64,000 bases of DNA from Dermanyssus gallinae (GCA_003439945.1 QVRM01006074.1:1054001-1118000), one strand, 5' to 3'. Shown: positions 13,198 to 25,447, counted from the first letter of the stretch. Numbers and translations are program-made. Notes: generated by a model from the sequence alone, not told the origin.

Positions 13198-14635
13198 CCA
13201 ACAATACTACATACGCTCAGGTAAATAACTTCTTTTGACAACTAAAATCAATGATATTCCTGATGTTGAGTTAAATTTGTATTTATTTAGGTACGCTCGT
13301 GTTAAACACTCATACAGTGGGTGCATTTTTTGCTGTTCGCGTCAATACAGTTAGAAAATATTGCATCATCATGAACACCTGTATGTATACACCTTATAGC
13401 TCACGCCGCAGCGACCATACCGCACTTGGGAGAGCTTCTAATGCTGCAAAATAGGATATAATGGCCATGTACAACATATCTGCTATATCTGCTATGCCGG
13501 CTAAATATGGTTCTAGAATAGTTCTGCATAATAACGTCTGATAAGCCTGCTATTGTTCTACACTTGTGGGCACTTCTTCAAACGCCGGTAACTCCAGCAA
13601 TGATTTGTTAAAGCAATACGACTGTATACGCGGAGGTCTTGTAATGACGATAACGATTCTAATCGCCACAGATATCGAGTTAATCCCTGAGTGATGAATA
13701 AAACATTATTCAGCCACAACAGCATTACAGATATAGCCGTGTATATATATTTGTACCACTTACTGTTTGGAGTTCGTTGTTGGTGAACCTTGCCGTGGTT
13801 CTGCGACAACTACTACTGCTATCTGCCCCATTAGAATATCTTTAGGCTTGCCTTTATTAAATTTGTCTAGCTGCTCCAACAATTTCACATAGTGATGCTT
13901 AATGTTGGAATTTAGTAGACATTTTTCTTTTGCATAAACAACGAGTAAAGCTGCCACAATCTACGCATCTAAGTTGCAGGTCACTAAATACAACATTGAA
14001 TTTCACGGCATGTTGCATGCAGAATTCCTTTAGACGTGGTTGTACATTAAGAGATGCAGTTTCGTTGTCAACACGTTCACAAACCTTGATACGATTATAA
14101 TTGAAGATGCCTCAGCAGTTTTAAAATGCTGGTAGCAGCCTAACTGATATGCCAATACTAATGCGAAGTTTCATTTATTCAATGAAGCACCCTGCTTGTA
14201 AGGCATAGACGCCGATGTGATTAAGCTTCTATTCTATTATTCATGGTAAAGTTACAATATGAATAAAGCCTACGGCGTTAGCATGGAAAAGAAGCCGTGT
14301 GGTTAGACAAAAGCAAAATAAGTCCGCCCTAGTTTACTGCGGCATCAATAAGGCGGATATTCCTGAGGAGACTTGTAACTGATAAAGTGTGTAGTTCGCA
14401 TGAGCAGATTTATTGAATGGCTCCACATGATACAGGTATGTTTTAAAGTGTGACCTCTTTTTGGGTGGCCTTGGCATATAACACTGATGTGCCATCCACC
14501 TCTTTCGAAATCGAGTTTCTGCCTATATACCCGCTATGTGCCTATGTTTACATATACAGGGTCACCTGTCTAAATTGGCGCGCCGAATCCTTGTCGTATT
14601 AGGATTGCTCTTCTCCGGTTGATGGACGACAGGCA

Positions 14636-14665
14636 AAAGCTCATGTTCAGTAGAACATGAGCTTT
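14636..14665. repeat. Perfect 13-bp hairpin
   Basis: AAAGCTCATGTTC at 14636-14648 is followed by the loop AGTA and the exact reverse complement at 14653-14665. The loop and stem do not match the histone 3' stem-loop. A role is not visible; it could be the tip of a decayed foldback element. Confidence 0.85.
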
Positions 14666-16167
14666 AGATGCAGTGAAGAGTGGTAAATTTCCTTGGTATA
14701 AATCGACGGACCGTTTAAATGATCGCAGCTGATTACACAATTGCAAACCAAATAGTACCACGTAGCTGCATAGTGATAAGAAATATTCATGGCAGAGTGT
14801 GCATAGCAAGAACTCGAGAACTGATCAACACAGTCCAACTACGAGTACCTTCTATGCTTCGTGAAACCGAAGCAGTGAAGTATACTCATAAAAGAGAGCA
14901 ACTAAAGGAAGGTAAGCTTATATTGACATGGAGTGAAACTTTAAACGCGCAAAACAGGTATGTCGGACAGAATCACTTTCATGATAGAGAAATATTCTAC
15001 TTCATCCGGCCTTAACGGAAATACTAGAATGCATTGGAAAGATAAGTTAGAATTTGCATTTATCAAGAAAACTTAAAAAACTGTTGAATGAATAGCAGAC
15101 TATTTACATGAATGCTAATGTGTGCAATGTGCTATTTTCTCTGCTGTTTGGACTACTATTGAACTAGATATATATGCATTTATTGTGTGGAATCATATGA
15201 AATTTAATTTTTAAAGTTCTCATGATATATAAACATGATGCATTTTTTATGTAATGTTGGTTATAAAGTAATTACAGATATTTATAACAACATGACATGA
15301 AAAGAGTTCGAAAATTTAGACCCGTGCATAAATTCTTAAGCAGCATGTTTTCTGAGCCTGCGTTCTAAATCATAATGCATGTGCTGCAACTCGCAAATCA
15401 AATACTTGTCGTCTGCCTCGCCGGTGCGGCTAGAGAAAAATTGCGTACTCTGACTATCCGGCGTTCCGGAAGGCACTTGATTTTCCGGTCAGCCCTGCAC
15501 AATAGATGCGTAGACGTGGTAACCTCTCTCGGGACTACTTGTAAGGACAAAGCTTTCAGGAAGCTCCTGCTACTTCCGCTATCTGACAGGAAACACGTCT
15601 GATGGGACTCCTGAAGGCGGCTGACAACAGGAGACATCTAAGGACGGTACACCACGCAACGAAATGGTTATTTTGTAACATCTTTGTTGTGACCTGACAT
15701 TCGCTCGTAAAGGATCCCTCTTTAGTCTTTCTAACTTAAAAACGAATTGTGACGAAGGCTAATATACTTATTGAATCGTTTTTGTCATATATATATATAT
15801 ATATATATATAAAAAGGTGCATAAAAGATGGTTCTCTCGCCGGGAGATCTGCGTTTATGTGGCTAACTCGCTCTCGTTGTGCTTATTAAGCCAAGGCAGC
15901 AGGCGTCCCAGTCGGTACCAGCGCGTTGCTAAAGCCCTCGAATGGGACACGACAAAATGACAATATGAAATCGTTGCCACTCAATCGATATCGTATTATC
16001 CCTTGCCTCCCGCGCCAACAAAAGTGACCTCGGGAAAGTTACTATTGAGAGTTTTTAGGGCCTGAACAACTTTCTATTTGCCCGTGAAGATCCCCGAAGC
16101 ACGCGTAACTGGCGCGCCAGCGGGCTAACGCTGGAAAGAGAGTCATAGTTACTCCCGCCGATATATT

Positions 16168-16198
<31 letters not shown>

Positions 16199-16688
16199 CA
16201 ACTAGCCAACACGTTTGCAAGGCAATCAACCTAAGTCACTAATGATGCTAACAGAAATAAAGAATATATTTAATAAGAAAAAAACGTAAGCAACAGCAAG
16301 ACAATAGCAACACCGAAAATAACAGCAACAATCACAATGACGACAGCGGCAGCAATGGCAACAACAATGAGTTTTCTATAAAGTACTACGCTTTGCAAAA
16401 TCAAAGTTAGCGCTACAAGCAAGGCTTCTAGCTTATTAAACAGCCCATAATGGTCAATGACGTGTGTCAGCCAACTGTATAATTTAAAGAATTCGTCTAC
16501 GAGGATGTGTGTCGATATGGTTTCCAGGATGTTCATTGCAGCAGAATGTTCCTAGAAGTCGACACATTGATGTTAGAAAAAATGGAAGCCTAGACAGCAG
16601 ACAATAAATCACGAAACAGCTTCTGTGCATAATAGAGACGACAAAGTGGGTTATCTTTGTCAGCCAGTCAGCGCGCGCTACGATACCA

Positions 16689-16723
16689 CAGCAGCAGCAG
16701 CAGCAACAACAACAACAACAACA
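16689..16723. repeat. CAG/CAA microsatellite
   Basis: About 35 bases of CAG followed by CAA units. On the minus strand it gives a run of cysteines in the frame at 16484-16780, which is best explained as a repeat artefact. Confidence 0.9.
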
Positions 16724-18019
16724 CGCTACACCAGCGAAACAAGATAAAGCGTATGTCGTCGTGTTTATATGATCACTCAAATTCGTAATTCCTGACGTCG
16801 TGGCAGTGAGTTATAACTTCTACGGATCGGTGGGGAATTATATGTACCCACTACGTGAAATGTGGAATGGAAACGAAATTCTTAGAGTACATGCCTTTGT
16901 AATGCAAGACGGCCTTATGAGGAATTCGGGAATCTTGTCATTATCCATTCCAGAATCGGCGAAGTTTCGTTATCACTTTACGAATTAACTAAATATAATA
17001 GAGTAACCGATTACAGAGAAGGAAGAGGAATCGGGAGAGTTTATATGGGCAAACGTTCGCTAAAAAGCTTTCCAAATGTTAACGACAAACTTATGACTCA
17101 CTTGAATTTTCAGGAACTTGATCCTGCGATGCAAATAGAAGTTATCTCAGAAGGGTTATATCTCAGGCGTAATATCTGACGAGGTGTCACAACAGCATAT
17201 CGCTGCCCACAATAGTTGTTGCCACCAGTCGAAAATAAAAACTACAATACTAAGCTTAAAACCTTTGCTGTAGTAAGGGCAGTATGAAGGTTCCGGGTGC
17301 ACCAGAACTTCCCTAGTGACGACTACAACGGGCACGCTAGTTCCCGATTGAACTGCTGTCAACGGGCCAATTAAGTAAAACTTGGAAGGTCTGCAAGCTG
17401 CAAACGACCCACTCATGAATCCAAAAGTTGTTCTAACTATGATTTGCACGTAGACACAAAGACGTGCACTTAAGTTAATACACAAGACATTGTGACTTGA
17501 ATTACAGAAGCCTTTGTGTCTTCTATAACGTTCGGAGACTGCTAGAGGGTGGCACTGTTGCCGAATTGCTGAATAGAGGAAATAGCGTACGGCAGCCAAG
17601 GGAAGGGTGTCGGTGGAGTTCAGAAGAATTGACAGACCGATAGCCCTTTCTGATGATAATGCATGGCCGTTCTTAGTTGATGGATATTTATGATGTTAGT
17701 TCCGATAACGCACGATACTCTAGTATACTAAATACCACACAGAATATTGCCTTCTATGGCGTTCCTTAATGAGGTACAGCGTGTTTAACACATTGAAGCA
17801 GAATAATATCAGGCCTGTGATGCCCTTAGACGTTCGGTCGTATATGCGCTCCCTGTGAGTATATATCTTGCCCAGGTCGTGGTTGCCAACATGGAGGTTA
17901 ATCTGGGCTATATAGCTACGATGATTTAGCTGTTTCAGGTGTTAAACCTGCATTCAAACATATCTGGGCTACTGCTTGCGATATGAAGGGGAAGAAGTGA
18001 TCATGTTTGTTCGTCGGTC

Positions 18020-19500
18020 GGTGTATCGTTTCGAGGTTCGTTGGTCAAAGAACAAGTTGGGGGCCAGATAATGCTATTTATTACGTTTAGACTTAGTTCA
18101 GCATCCAAATGTTCGCTTTTATTGGGCCACAACTATAAACGTGTTGATGGGAATCGTGTTGAGGATGCAAAGACAGCGTCCGATGTACTGGCGCAGTTTC
18201 CGAAATTAACACCGCCGCACGTACTTGCTGTGCAGTTCAAGACCGAACCAAAGCTGGTATATTTCAGACCGACAGATATTACGCCCTCGTTGACGTTGTC
18301 GATGAGGAGTTGCGTGCTATGATCGACAAAAGATTGATCAAGCTAGTGGAATATATATATGGGTTGCTCCCGTGTTGAAGTCAGATGGCCAGTGCGAGAT
18401 TGTGTCTACTTGACCTTGGGCTAAATCAGCAGGTCAAGCTGTTTGAGTACAAAGTGCTGACCGTATGTGACAAGGCATGTGAAGGTAACGTGCCTTTATC
18501 TTTGAAGATTGAAACGGCATCGGCCTTAGTGCATTTAAATATGAAATATATACCTAAATTAGAGCTCCTTTCTTTCAACTATGACCCCAAAATGACTCTA
18601 TCAGGTGGCTCGTATGCCGTTACTACAGCAACTAGGTAAATGTCATCTTCGAATTAATGTGGCAAAGAGCAAGTCTATGTAGTCTTCAATCAATACGGTA
18701 GATTTCTGATGTCATCAAAAAGAGTGGCCGAGACTGTCCATGCCGAGACTGTTTCTGCTTTTTAGGAGGTGGCGGTGCCCTAACGCGTGTCGGGAGTGAA
18801 ATAATTTCTCGGACTAGCGCAGTTCTACGGCTCTTTCGCTCGTGAACTTGCTGATTTGGCTACTACACTGCATCGTTTATTGAAAAAAGGGGCAAAATTC
18901 GATTGAAACAAGGACTGTCGTAATGCTTTCGCACGTGTGTGAGCAAGTTTCAAACATACTTGTGCACAGGGAGTATGTGTTTCGTAACGGACTGGAAATC
19001 CCTGATAAGCATTTTCTCGACCTTCGCCAAACCGCAAATTACGCCATTTGTTTACAGTCGTTTATGTAAGATGTTATATATATATATATATAGTTCGACG
19101 AACGAGAATGGCAATGTCGGTGCATTGTTGAGGTTTCCGAGGAAATCAGGGAACCTGGCTGCGGAAAATTTCGGCGAGGTCAGCGGCACGCCGGGAGTGC
19201 TGGTTGCTGAAGAGCTGCAATTCGTGTATTGGCTGGGCCAATGACCCAGCACACACCTCAGTGCACTCGTCGCAATCAGGTAACTGACCTTGGCAGCGTG
19301 TTTATATCGACTATGCGGTCGAGGAGTTTGGTATCTATTCGTCGTCGACGCCTTGAATTTTGTAGTGGTTCAGTCGGTCTTAGATTTATATCCGCAAAAG
19401 TTGGTCTCAGAAAGCGCTACGGAATTCTGCAGTGGCGAATTTAAATCGTTTTTAGGAAGGAAGTAATCGTTTTACGGTTAGTGCGAACGCAGGTTTGGTA
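18020..19500 (+). pseudogene. Degenerate Ty3/gypsy-type pol (RT to integrase)
   Basis: Plus-strand frames show, in the order of a Ty3/gypsy polyprotein, decayed pieces of pol. At about 18230-18330 there is an N-terminal RT phrase, LVYFRPTDITP, followed by DEELRAMIDKRLIKLVE. Near 18840-18900 the connection region reads ELADLATTLHRLLKKGAKFD. The integrase follows: a cysteine pair before PWQRVYIDYA-type sequence at about 19293-19320 (the pieces WQRVYIDYA and, in another frame, FVVDALNF), then TEFCSGEFKSFL at about 19420-19455. The aspartate expected just before that last motif is replaced by Glu. Many stops and frame changes make it non-functional. No long terminal repeats were found, so element ends are unknown. 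Lineage resembles gypsy elements with a DYAGP-type integrase; that is inference. Confidence 0.65.
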
Positions 19501-21190
19501 CTATCTGGTTCCCGAACTTGGGACCTATTAGTTAACGAAAACAGAAGTGTGTGGGAGGGAAAGCGGGGGTCCAACAAAGTTACAGAAAGGAAAAAAGCTA
19601 TAAAATAGAAATGCTCTCTCTACTGGCTCACTGGGTCAACAACTTCCACTAAACTTCCACATAACTTCCACCGAAAACCAGTAAGTGTCCTCGGCCACAT
19701 GATACGTTAGGCGCTCGCCACTTCTCCTCATGGCCCATAGTACTGTTCTATGGCTATCTGGGCCACTAGAGAGTGAAGCTTAAGGCGGGAGGTGTTTTTA
19801 GTGCGTCTTGGCGGATCAACATCTGCTGGGGTCATTTCTCACACGGCTAGAGAAGGGTCTCGAGCCACAGGCGAGAGAGGTCGAAGATCGGGGTCGACAC
19901 CGTATCAAGCCTCGGGATAGAGACAGCAACGAACATCGGAGTAGGCGCAATATCAAACATCGAGATGAATACAGTATAGAATATTAGGATGGGCCCGACC
20001 GGGAGATGACGTAGCCGCGGCCCGCGCGTCGGTGTCTGAGCTGTTCGCGTTGCTAAACAAAGAAGAACTGGCACAACCGCCACCTAGTGGATTCATCGGC
20101 ACTGAGTTCAACTCGTCGCCGGGATAATTGTTGAAGGCAGCAGCCAAACATGCAACACCGACACCGTTGCAGCCGCCGAGACAACAAATAAAGAAAGATA
20201 AACAATATACGACGTCACCGTTGGCTGTAATCAATTGAACTTTGCGGCGCCAAGAACGCCTTAACTAGAAGAAATAATGACTAATTTGCTACGTGTGACG
20301 TTTCTGGCGCATACTTTTCTATTAGGTTGTATGTGGAAAATTAAGATAGGTAATTGGAGGCTGTTATGTCTTTGTGTGACACAGTGTATCATGTTTGTTC
20401 TAGAGGACGCACTGTGGCAGGGCCGCTGAATGAAAGAGTAGTCGCCGGCAGCCGAGGGAAAGGGTGCCTTTGGAGGCGGAATAAAGTTAGCGGTATGCGT
20501 TCCGCCTTGGATTGTAAAGCCGTCTGGACGTGTTCGCTTGCTAGGTAGTACAGCGAGTGGGTGCAGACATCCTAAAACCTCGGATTTATAATGCCTCTAA
20601 ATGCCATGGCTAGTGTGATGGTTTCGATGATAGTTTCGATGATAACGGCGTTCGTGCTGACTAAGCGGCAGACATGTTACGACTTTACGTTGCGCGCTCT
20701 TGGAAAATAAGTGCGTCGTACGTGCACCTCGATGAAGAAGTGCCGCCCGTGCAATACTGCTGGCACAGGTATCGCACCTCACAGGTGTGCTCAATTCGTC
20801 GCGCAGCTCAAGCGGAGCTAGCAAATCAAGGTCCAGGAGCACGTCACGCTCTGCAAGCGCCCGCCAAATAACGACCAGCGAATTCGACAGTCTATCTAAT
20901 AAAGGGCGACGGGTGGACTCCCGATTGCCAAAAAGGAAGGTAAATTAAAAATGTAGCTCACAGTATCGATCGCATAGGTCGCCGCGACTCGCGTCGCGTC
21001 TTTATCTTTAGGGTTACGTCGCTCTTCGCTCATCGTTGACATTGCAAAATTGATGCCGATAGAATCGTTATCGAGAACTTCTAACCTGCTGAAGCCCTCG
21101 TAAGATTGTATGTAACCCTAAAGGAATTTAGGATATCGTTGAAGCCCTTTTGGAGCATGTTTGACTTACCCCTGAAATAAAGCCGATACA
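19501..21190. other. No recognisable gene
   Basis: Moderately GC-rich sequence directly after the gypsy remnant. It may contain the rest of that element, but I found neither an LTR pair nor a protein motif. Open frames at 19847-20083, 19953-20234, 20354-20548 and 20597-20871 are short and unlike known families. Confidence 0.4.
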
Positions 21191-22144
21191 AATAAAAAGA
21201 CTGAGCTGCTATATGAGTTTTCTGGGCCTAGTCGGCCTCGATACTCTGAATACGATGGCCCCTATAATCCCTCCCAAAAAGATATTATTATATCCAAATA
21301 ACAAGCCCTCACAAACACATTTCCCAAACGCAAAATCATTTCAACAGACCTTACTCATCTGTCAAATATAATTTGCTCAGGTGAGGACCACACTATCGCC
21401 TTAAACGACTTTCTGAACAAATATTTTACACACACTGTCCGACGTCGTGCCTTTAGAGAAGCTTCTTCCACTGAAGCGCGAATATCTAAAAGGCAACAGC
21501 GACGTCAAGACTACGTAACCACTCAACAACTTTTTAGCCAAAACCGATCCAAATGCGCTCATGGGGTGCTGGACGGCAAACACACCATACACAACCCGCA
21601 GGCCACCGAAGTTGTAGAACACTGGGCCAACACGATGACACAACCACTCCCTGAGCCATTCCCTTGCGCCGTATACACTCCCAACTCTGATCTCTTCGAG
21701 GTTTCCCTCCCTATCTCCCTAAAGGAAACCCACGTAGCTCTCCGCGGACCTTCTAAAGCACTACGCTTGGATGGGATTTGTCTTTTGTCCCTCTGTAAAC
21801 TCCCGTTAGAAGTAGTCTGTTGTCTTCTTAACATACTATTAATTAGCGATATTGCCACAGCCCATGAAACTGCTCGCTAAGCGTTCATCCCTAAAATTAA
21901 CAATGCCACATCCCCAAGCGATCTGCGATCCTTATCTATTAGCTCATACTTACAACAAACGCTTAAAGAAATTATCTCTAGACGCCTCCAGAACTCCATT
22001 AAGCTTCTCCCATTTTAGCGAGCGTTTCTCCCCTATAATGGTACCTTCGAGAATCTTGCGGTTCTGGATGGCATCCTTAAGGATGCCAAGTATGCAGGAC
22101 GTGAGCTCAGACTCGTCTCAATCGACCTCCGTAAGGCGTTTGAC

Positions 22145-22429
22145 ATGGTGAGTCATGACTCTGTCCTGTGGTCACTCCGGACTCGCGGATACCCAGAGGT
22201 ATTCATTAATTATATCGAACGCTTGTACCTCTCATCTAAAACTCTCATAGATTTTGGACAAGAATGTCGCACATTTCGGCCAACTAAGGGTGATAGGCAG
22301 GGAGATTATCTGTCCCCCCTTTTATTTAATCTAGTTATCGACGACATTCTTTCAGAATTAGACAAAACTAATATCGGGTACCAACTTACGGATGACTTCC
22401 GCCTTATCGGTTTATTTCTTTTCGGATGA
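22145..22429 (+). pseudogene. R2-like RT fragment, motifs A to B
   Basis: A 94-codon open frame containing VSHDSVLWSLRTRGYPEVF and RQGDYLSPLLFNLVIDDIL, the second half of motif A and all of motif B. It ends just before the catalytic motif, which continues in the overlapping frame 22392-22880. The overlap shows a single frameshift between about 22395 and 22425. Confidence 0.8.
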
Positions 22430-22880
22430 TCTCATCCTCCTAGCCTCCACAAAATCTATTCTCCAACAGCTTCTTAAAATTGCGGATTCCCTTTTGAAAT
22501 CTCGAGGCCTAATTGAAATTAATACTGATAAAAGCTTTACTATCTCCCATTTTTTTAATAGGAAGGAAGGTAAAGATTTTATTAATACCGTACCAGAATT
22601 TAACGTTGGAGAGCGGCAATTGCCAGCTAAATGTATGAGCGATAGATGGAGATACCTGGGAGTCGACTTTGACAGCAATGGCAGAGTTGACTCCACCAAC
22701 GATATACTCCTTAATTTACTCAACAGACTCACGATAACTCTCCTTAAACCCCACCAAAGACTCATATTTTTGAAAGACTTTCTCATTCCCCGCAGCCTAT
22801 ATAGATCAGAAAGGTTGTTAAGTCGAAGTGGCTTAGGTTCGGGAACTCGGTGCCGAACGCCTACCTGTACACGCACATAG
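22392..22880 (+). pseudogene. R2-like RT fragment, motif C to thumb
   Basis: A 162-codon frame beginning around the catalytic FSDDLILLAS (the usual Ala of F/Y-A-D-D is Ser), followed by LIEINTDKSFTI, a K-containing motif D, and RWRYLGVDFDSNGR, motif E. It then covers LLKPHQRLIFLKDFLIPRSLY. Downstream a frameshift at about 22830 moves the conserved thumb phrase into another frame. Confidence 0.8.
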
Positions 22881-23000
22881 CACACGGCGGTATGGACATC
22901 CCCTCTCTCCAAACATTTATCCCCAGACTCCGCCTCTCAGTCTGACAGCACTACAACACTCAACGCACCCTGGGTGTTAGCGTCTAAATGCTGTTTTCAT

Positions 23001-23699
23001 TAGGTATAATACATATAACTAAATATGATGACAATATATAATATTACATGATTGGACATTTTTTAATGGACGTATTCTTATAGGAAATTGACCTGAATAC
23101 AAAAGGGCCGAGTTCGTTCACGACAGCATGACGCACACGTTTTTTGGTGACAAAATCTTAATAATCCAATGGATGCTAACCACCGAGCACTTCAAAAAAG
23201 ACCTTGCAAAAACAAGACTTTTTACGGGCACGTGGGAACCTAAATTGAGACCGCTACACAAGAGTCTGATTACTGGTCTCAACAACTACACAACACGTTC
23301 GATGTAAAAAAGGCAAAAGCGCGGCAGGACAAGATTAATAAATATGACGTCGAGTTCCTAAGAGCGGCGCTCCCCGACCAGCAAAAACCACGCAGATTTG
23401 GATCCATCACTATTTCTATGAGTGGTGTATGGGACTTCGAATCTGCGAGTACTTTCTTGGGGCCCGGCGTAACGAAGAGGAATCTTATGGATCTTACCGT
23501 CTTAACGTTGCAAGGAACCTTGAGGATATACCGCTCGCACCGGGTCCATAAAAGCGGGGGCTACCATCAAGCAAGGACACGGACAGCTGATTCTTAACTT
23601 CACGTGACACCTTTTTACCATTATTTTTATTAAGGCGAGCACTGTCGAGTGTGCAAACGTATTGTAAATGATTAATAAATCATCACAATATTTTCTGTA
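23001..23699. other. Possible decayed 3' part of the R2-like element
   Basis: No clear motif. Plus-strand frames show moderately long coding-like phrases with stops (for example 23095-23290), consistent with a badly decayed endonuclease region or 3' UTR of the preceding element; I could not identify the zinc knuckle or the RPD motif. Confidence 0.3.
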
Positions 23700-23701
23700 T
23701 A

Positions 23702-23970
23702 CAACTCCTGAAAAAAAATAGGGCTACCAATTTTTGTTACATTTCACGCATTTATTATAACCAATCCTGTAAAGATCACAATGATACATGCTCACAGAGT
23801 AACAGCGGAGACTTCTACCGACATTTGGGGTCTCGGATTACTTTGAACCACGAGATTTTCACATTTGGCACAGCTACACAGCGAAAAAATCACAAGGCCA
23901 CTAGCAGGATACCTGTTTTAACAAATGACTTAAGCGGATTAACGGCATTTGGGATAATTTCACGGCAACT
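23702..23970 (+). repeat. Left terminal inverted repeat of the Tc3-like transposon
   Basis: It pairs with 24965-25237. Strong matches include CACGCATTTATTATAACC, CACAGAGTAACA, CATTTGGGGTCTCGG and GGCACAGCTACACAGCG, each found as its reverse complement in the right arm. The outermost nine bases differ between the arms. Confidence 0.88.
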
Positions 23971-24099
23971 ATACTTAATACTCAGTTAAGTCGGATAACC
24001 TCAAAAGTGCGGTTTGGTATAGTGTTAAACAACTTTTAGATGAAGTTTTGCAAGAGCTCGTCTCAAGCCTCGAAAATTGTTTTTTATAGGTGTAAACTT

Positions 24100-24930
24100 A
24101 TTGTTCGAGCCAGCTCCACACACTCTGGATCATAATAAGATCAGGTGTGAGTGCAGGCCAGCGAAAGACTTCAATGTGACGTTGGTCAAACCAGGTTCCG
24201 ATCAGCCTGGCGGTGTGAATCGGGGCGTTATCGTGTGTAAAAACGAAGTTTGGCTCTCCTATCAGCTTAAAATGAGCCTATTGTTCGTTTAGTAAGTCCC
24301 CATAGCGCGTCGAATAAACACGACCGTCTAAAAACACAATCTACGACTTTGTATAATACCCGGCAGCAGCCCAGATCACCACTGAACCGCCACCTGAATG
24401 GCGTTTTGACAAAATTCGTTCTTCCTTGCGGACATCGTGTAAATATTAGTTAAGTCGATCCGGTCCATCAAAGTTACACTTTTTTTCATCCGAAAAGGGC
24501 ATTCTGTATCACTCAGTGGTCCATGACATTTTATCGTGGGCGAATCAACACGAGCTCTCATCGGTCAGCGGTCTATCGTTGTTTTTTCTTGTGTTTTTGC
24601 CAATATGTCTTCCTGAGGAAGCTTTGCACATTTCGCACGTTCGTTTGCACGTCGGCCGCCGTCGCAATTGCCTTCGCCGAGGCCGCAGTGTTCGACGCTT
24701 TCTTCAGAATTGCAGCTTGTTTCGTTCCGAAATAGAATTTGGACGGCCGGGACTCTTTTATACGGCGTATTTTTTACCTAATAATAACAAAGTTATTTAC
24801 TACTTGGGCACAGCGCCCCAATTGACGGGAAATTTTTCGATTAGAGAGGCCGATGTCTTTATAAGCTTTGATATGAGCCTTTTTTTCACCCATAAGGCGC
24901 CAGCCTAAGCCTATCGTTTCAACAAAGAAA
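24100..24930 (-). pseudogene. Tc1/mariner (Tc3-like) DDE transposase, broken
   Basis: Read on the minus strand, the N-terminal helix-turn-helix is visible at about 24895-24780 as KAHIKAYKDIGLSNRKIS and RQLGRCAQVVNNF. The catalytic core begins with FSDEKKCNFDGPDRLN (about 24500-24455), holding the first Asp, then AIQVAVQW / RHSGGGS-type sequence (about 24400). The second Asp lies in FVFTHDNAPIHTARLIGTWF (about 24250-24190). The third acidic residue should be Glu in D-L-N-P-I-E-N-V-W; here the phrase is DLIMIQSVWSWLEQ (about 24145-24105), so it is Gln. Stops and frameshifts separate the segments. The transposase would cut and paste the element at its inverted repeats, but this copy cannot make it. 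Confidence 0.88.
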
Positions 24931-24964
24931 AAACTTTTGGTAGGAGGTCTGCCTTTGTTTTTGT

Positions 24965-25237
24965 CGAGCCGTTAAATGAGCCCAAACGTCGTTATTCTGC
25001 TTAATTCGCTCGTTAAGACATGCATCTTGCTAGTGACATTATAATTTTTTCGCTGTGTAGCTGTGCCAAATATTTATACACATTTCGTGGTTCAAAGTAC
25101 TCCGAGACCCCAAATGTCGATGGAAGTCTTCGATGTTACTCTGTGAGCACGTATTACTGTGATCTTTACACGATCGGTTATAATAAATGCGTGAAATGTG
25201 GCAGCAATAGGTGGCCCTATATTTTTTTCAGGGACCC
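24965..25237 (-). repeat. Right terminal inverted repeat of the Tc3-like transposon
   Basis: Reverse complement of 23702-23970 with base changes and one or two small indels. The inner third is less similar than the outer two thirds. Confidence 0.88.
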
Positions 25238-25447
25238 TATATTTTTTTATCCGCCAGTCAGCTCGGAGTGTTCGAAATGTTGGCACTGAAATGGCAGCAA
25301 ATGAACGCGGCCGCCGCTGCCGGCTTTCCGTCTACAAGTGGAAAGGGATGCAGCATGATGAAAAAGACGCAGATCAAGAAGCCCTAGAAAGATGACGAGG
25401 AAGAGATAGACCGGAAAGAGCGACTAGCGCAGGCGACCAGCCCGCCT

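Larger units (their letters stand above)
11791..18020. other. No recognisable gene; microsatellites and a hairpin
   Basis: I find no supported coding region. TA runs lie at 13154-13195, 15787-15811 and 16161-16195, and a CAG/CAA run at 16689-16723. A perfect 13-bp hairpin lies at 14636-14665. The longest open frame, 147 codons at 17156-17599 on the minus strand, shows no motif I recognise and may be chance. A short stretch at about 15885-15920 resembles one at about 51455-51490 and may be a common repeat. Confidence 0.5.
21200..23000 (+). mobile_element. Degenerate R2-like non-LTR retrotransposon
   Basis: Plus-strand frames together give a long RT of the R2 type. A pre-RT phrase reads ALRGPSKALRLDGICLL (about 21735-21785). 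Then come RRLQNSIKLLPFQRAFLP (about 21980-22035), motif A SIDLRKAFDMVSHDS (about 22118-22160), motif B RQGDYLSPLLFNLV (about 22295-22336), motif C FSDDLILLAS (about 22420-22449) and RWRYLGVDFDSNGR (about 22645-22685). Near 22855-22915 another frame reads PNAYLYTHIAHGGMDIPSL, a phrase typical of R2-group thumb regions. The catalytic Asp pair is kept, but frameshifts at about 22420 and 22830 and stops upstream kill the frame. No 28S rDNA flanks are visible, so this copy is not at the classical R2 site. The region to 23600 may hold a badly decayed C-terminus. Confidence 0.75.
23702..25237 (-). mobile_element. Tc3-like Tc1/mariner transposon, complete in length, inactive
   Basis: About 1536 bases bounded by long terminal inverted repeats: roughly 23702-23970 and 24965-25237 are reverse complements with scattered differences. 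A TA dinucleotide sits at each outer edge (23700-23701 and 25238-25239), as expected for the TA target duplication of this superfamily. The minus strand between the repeats encodes a broken transposase (separate entry). Long inverted repeats of over 200 bp are a feature of Tc3-like rather than short-ended mariner elements. Both ends are present but the transposase is dead. Confidence 0.88.

Noticed and set aside
17156..17599. 147-codon minus-strand open frame
   Set aside because: It is the longest frame in a large gene-free stretch, but shows no domain, repeat or context that would support it.
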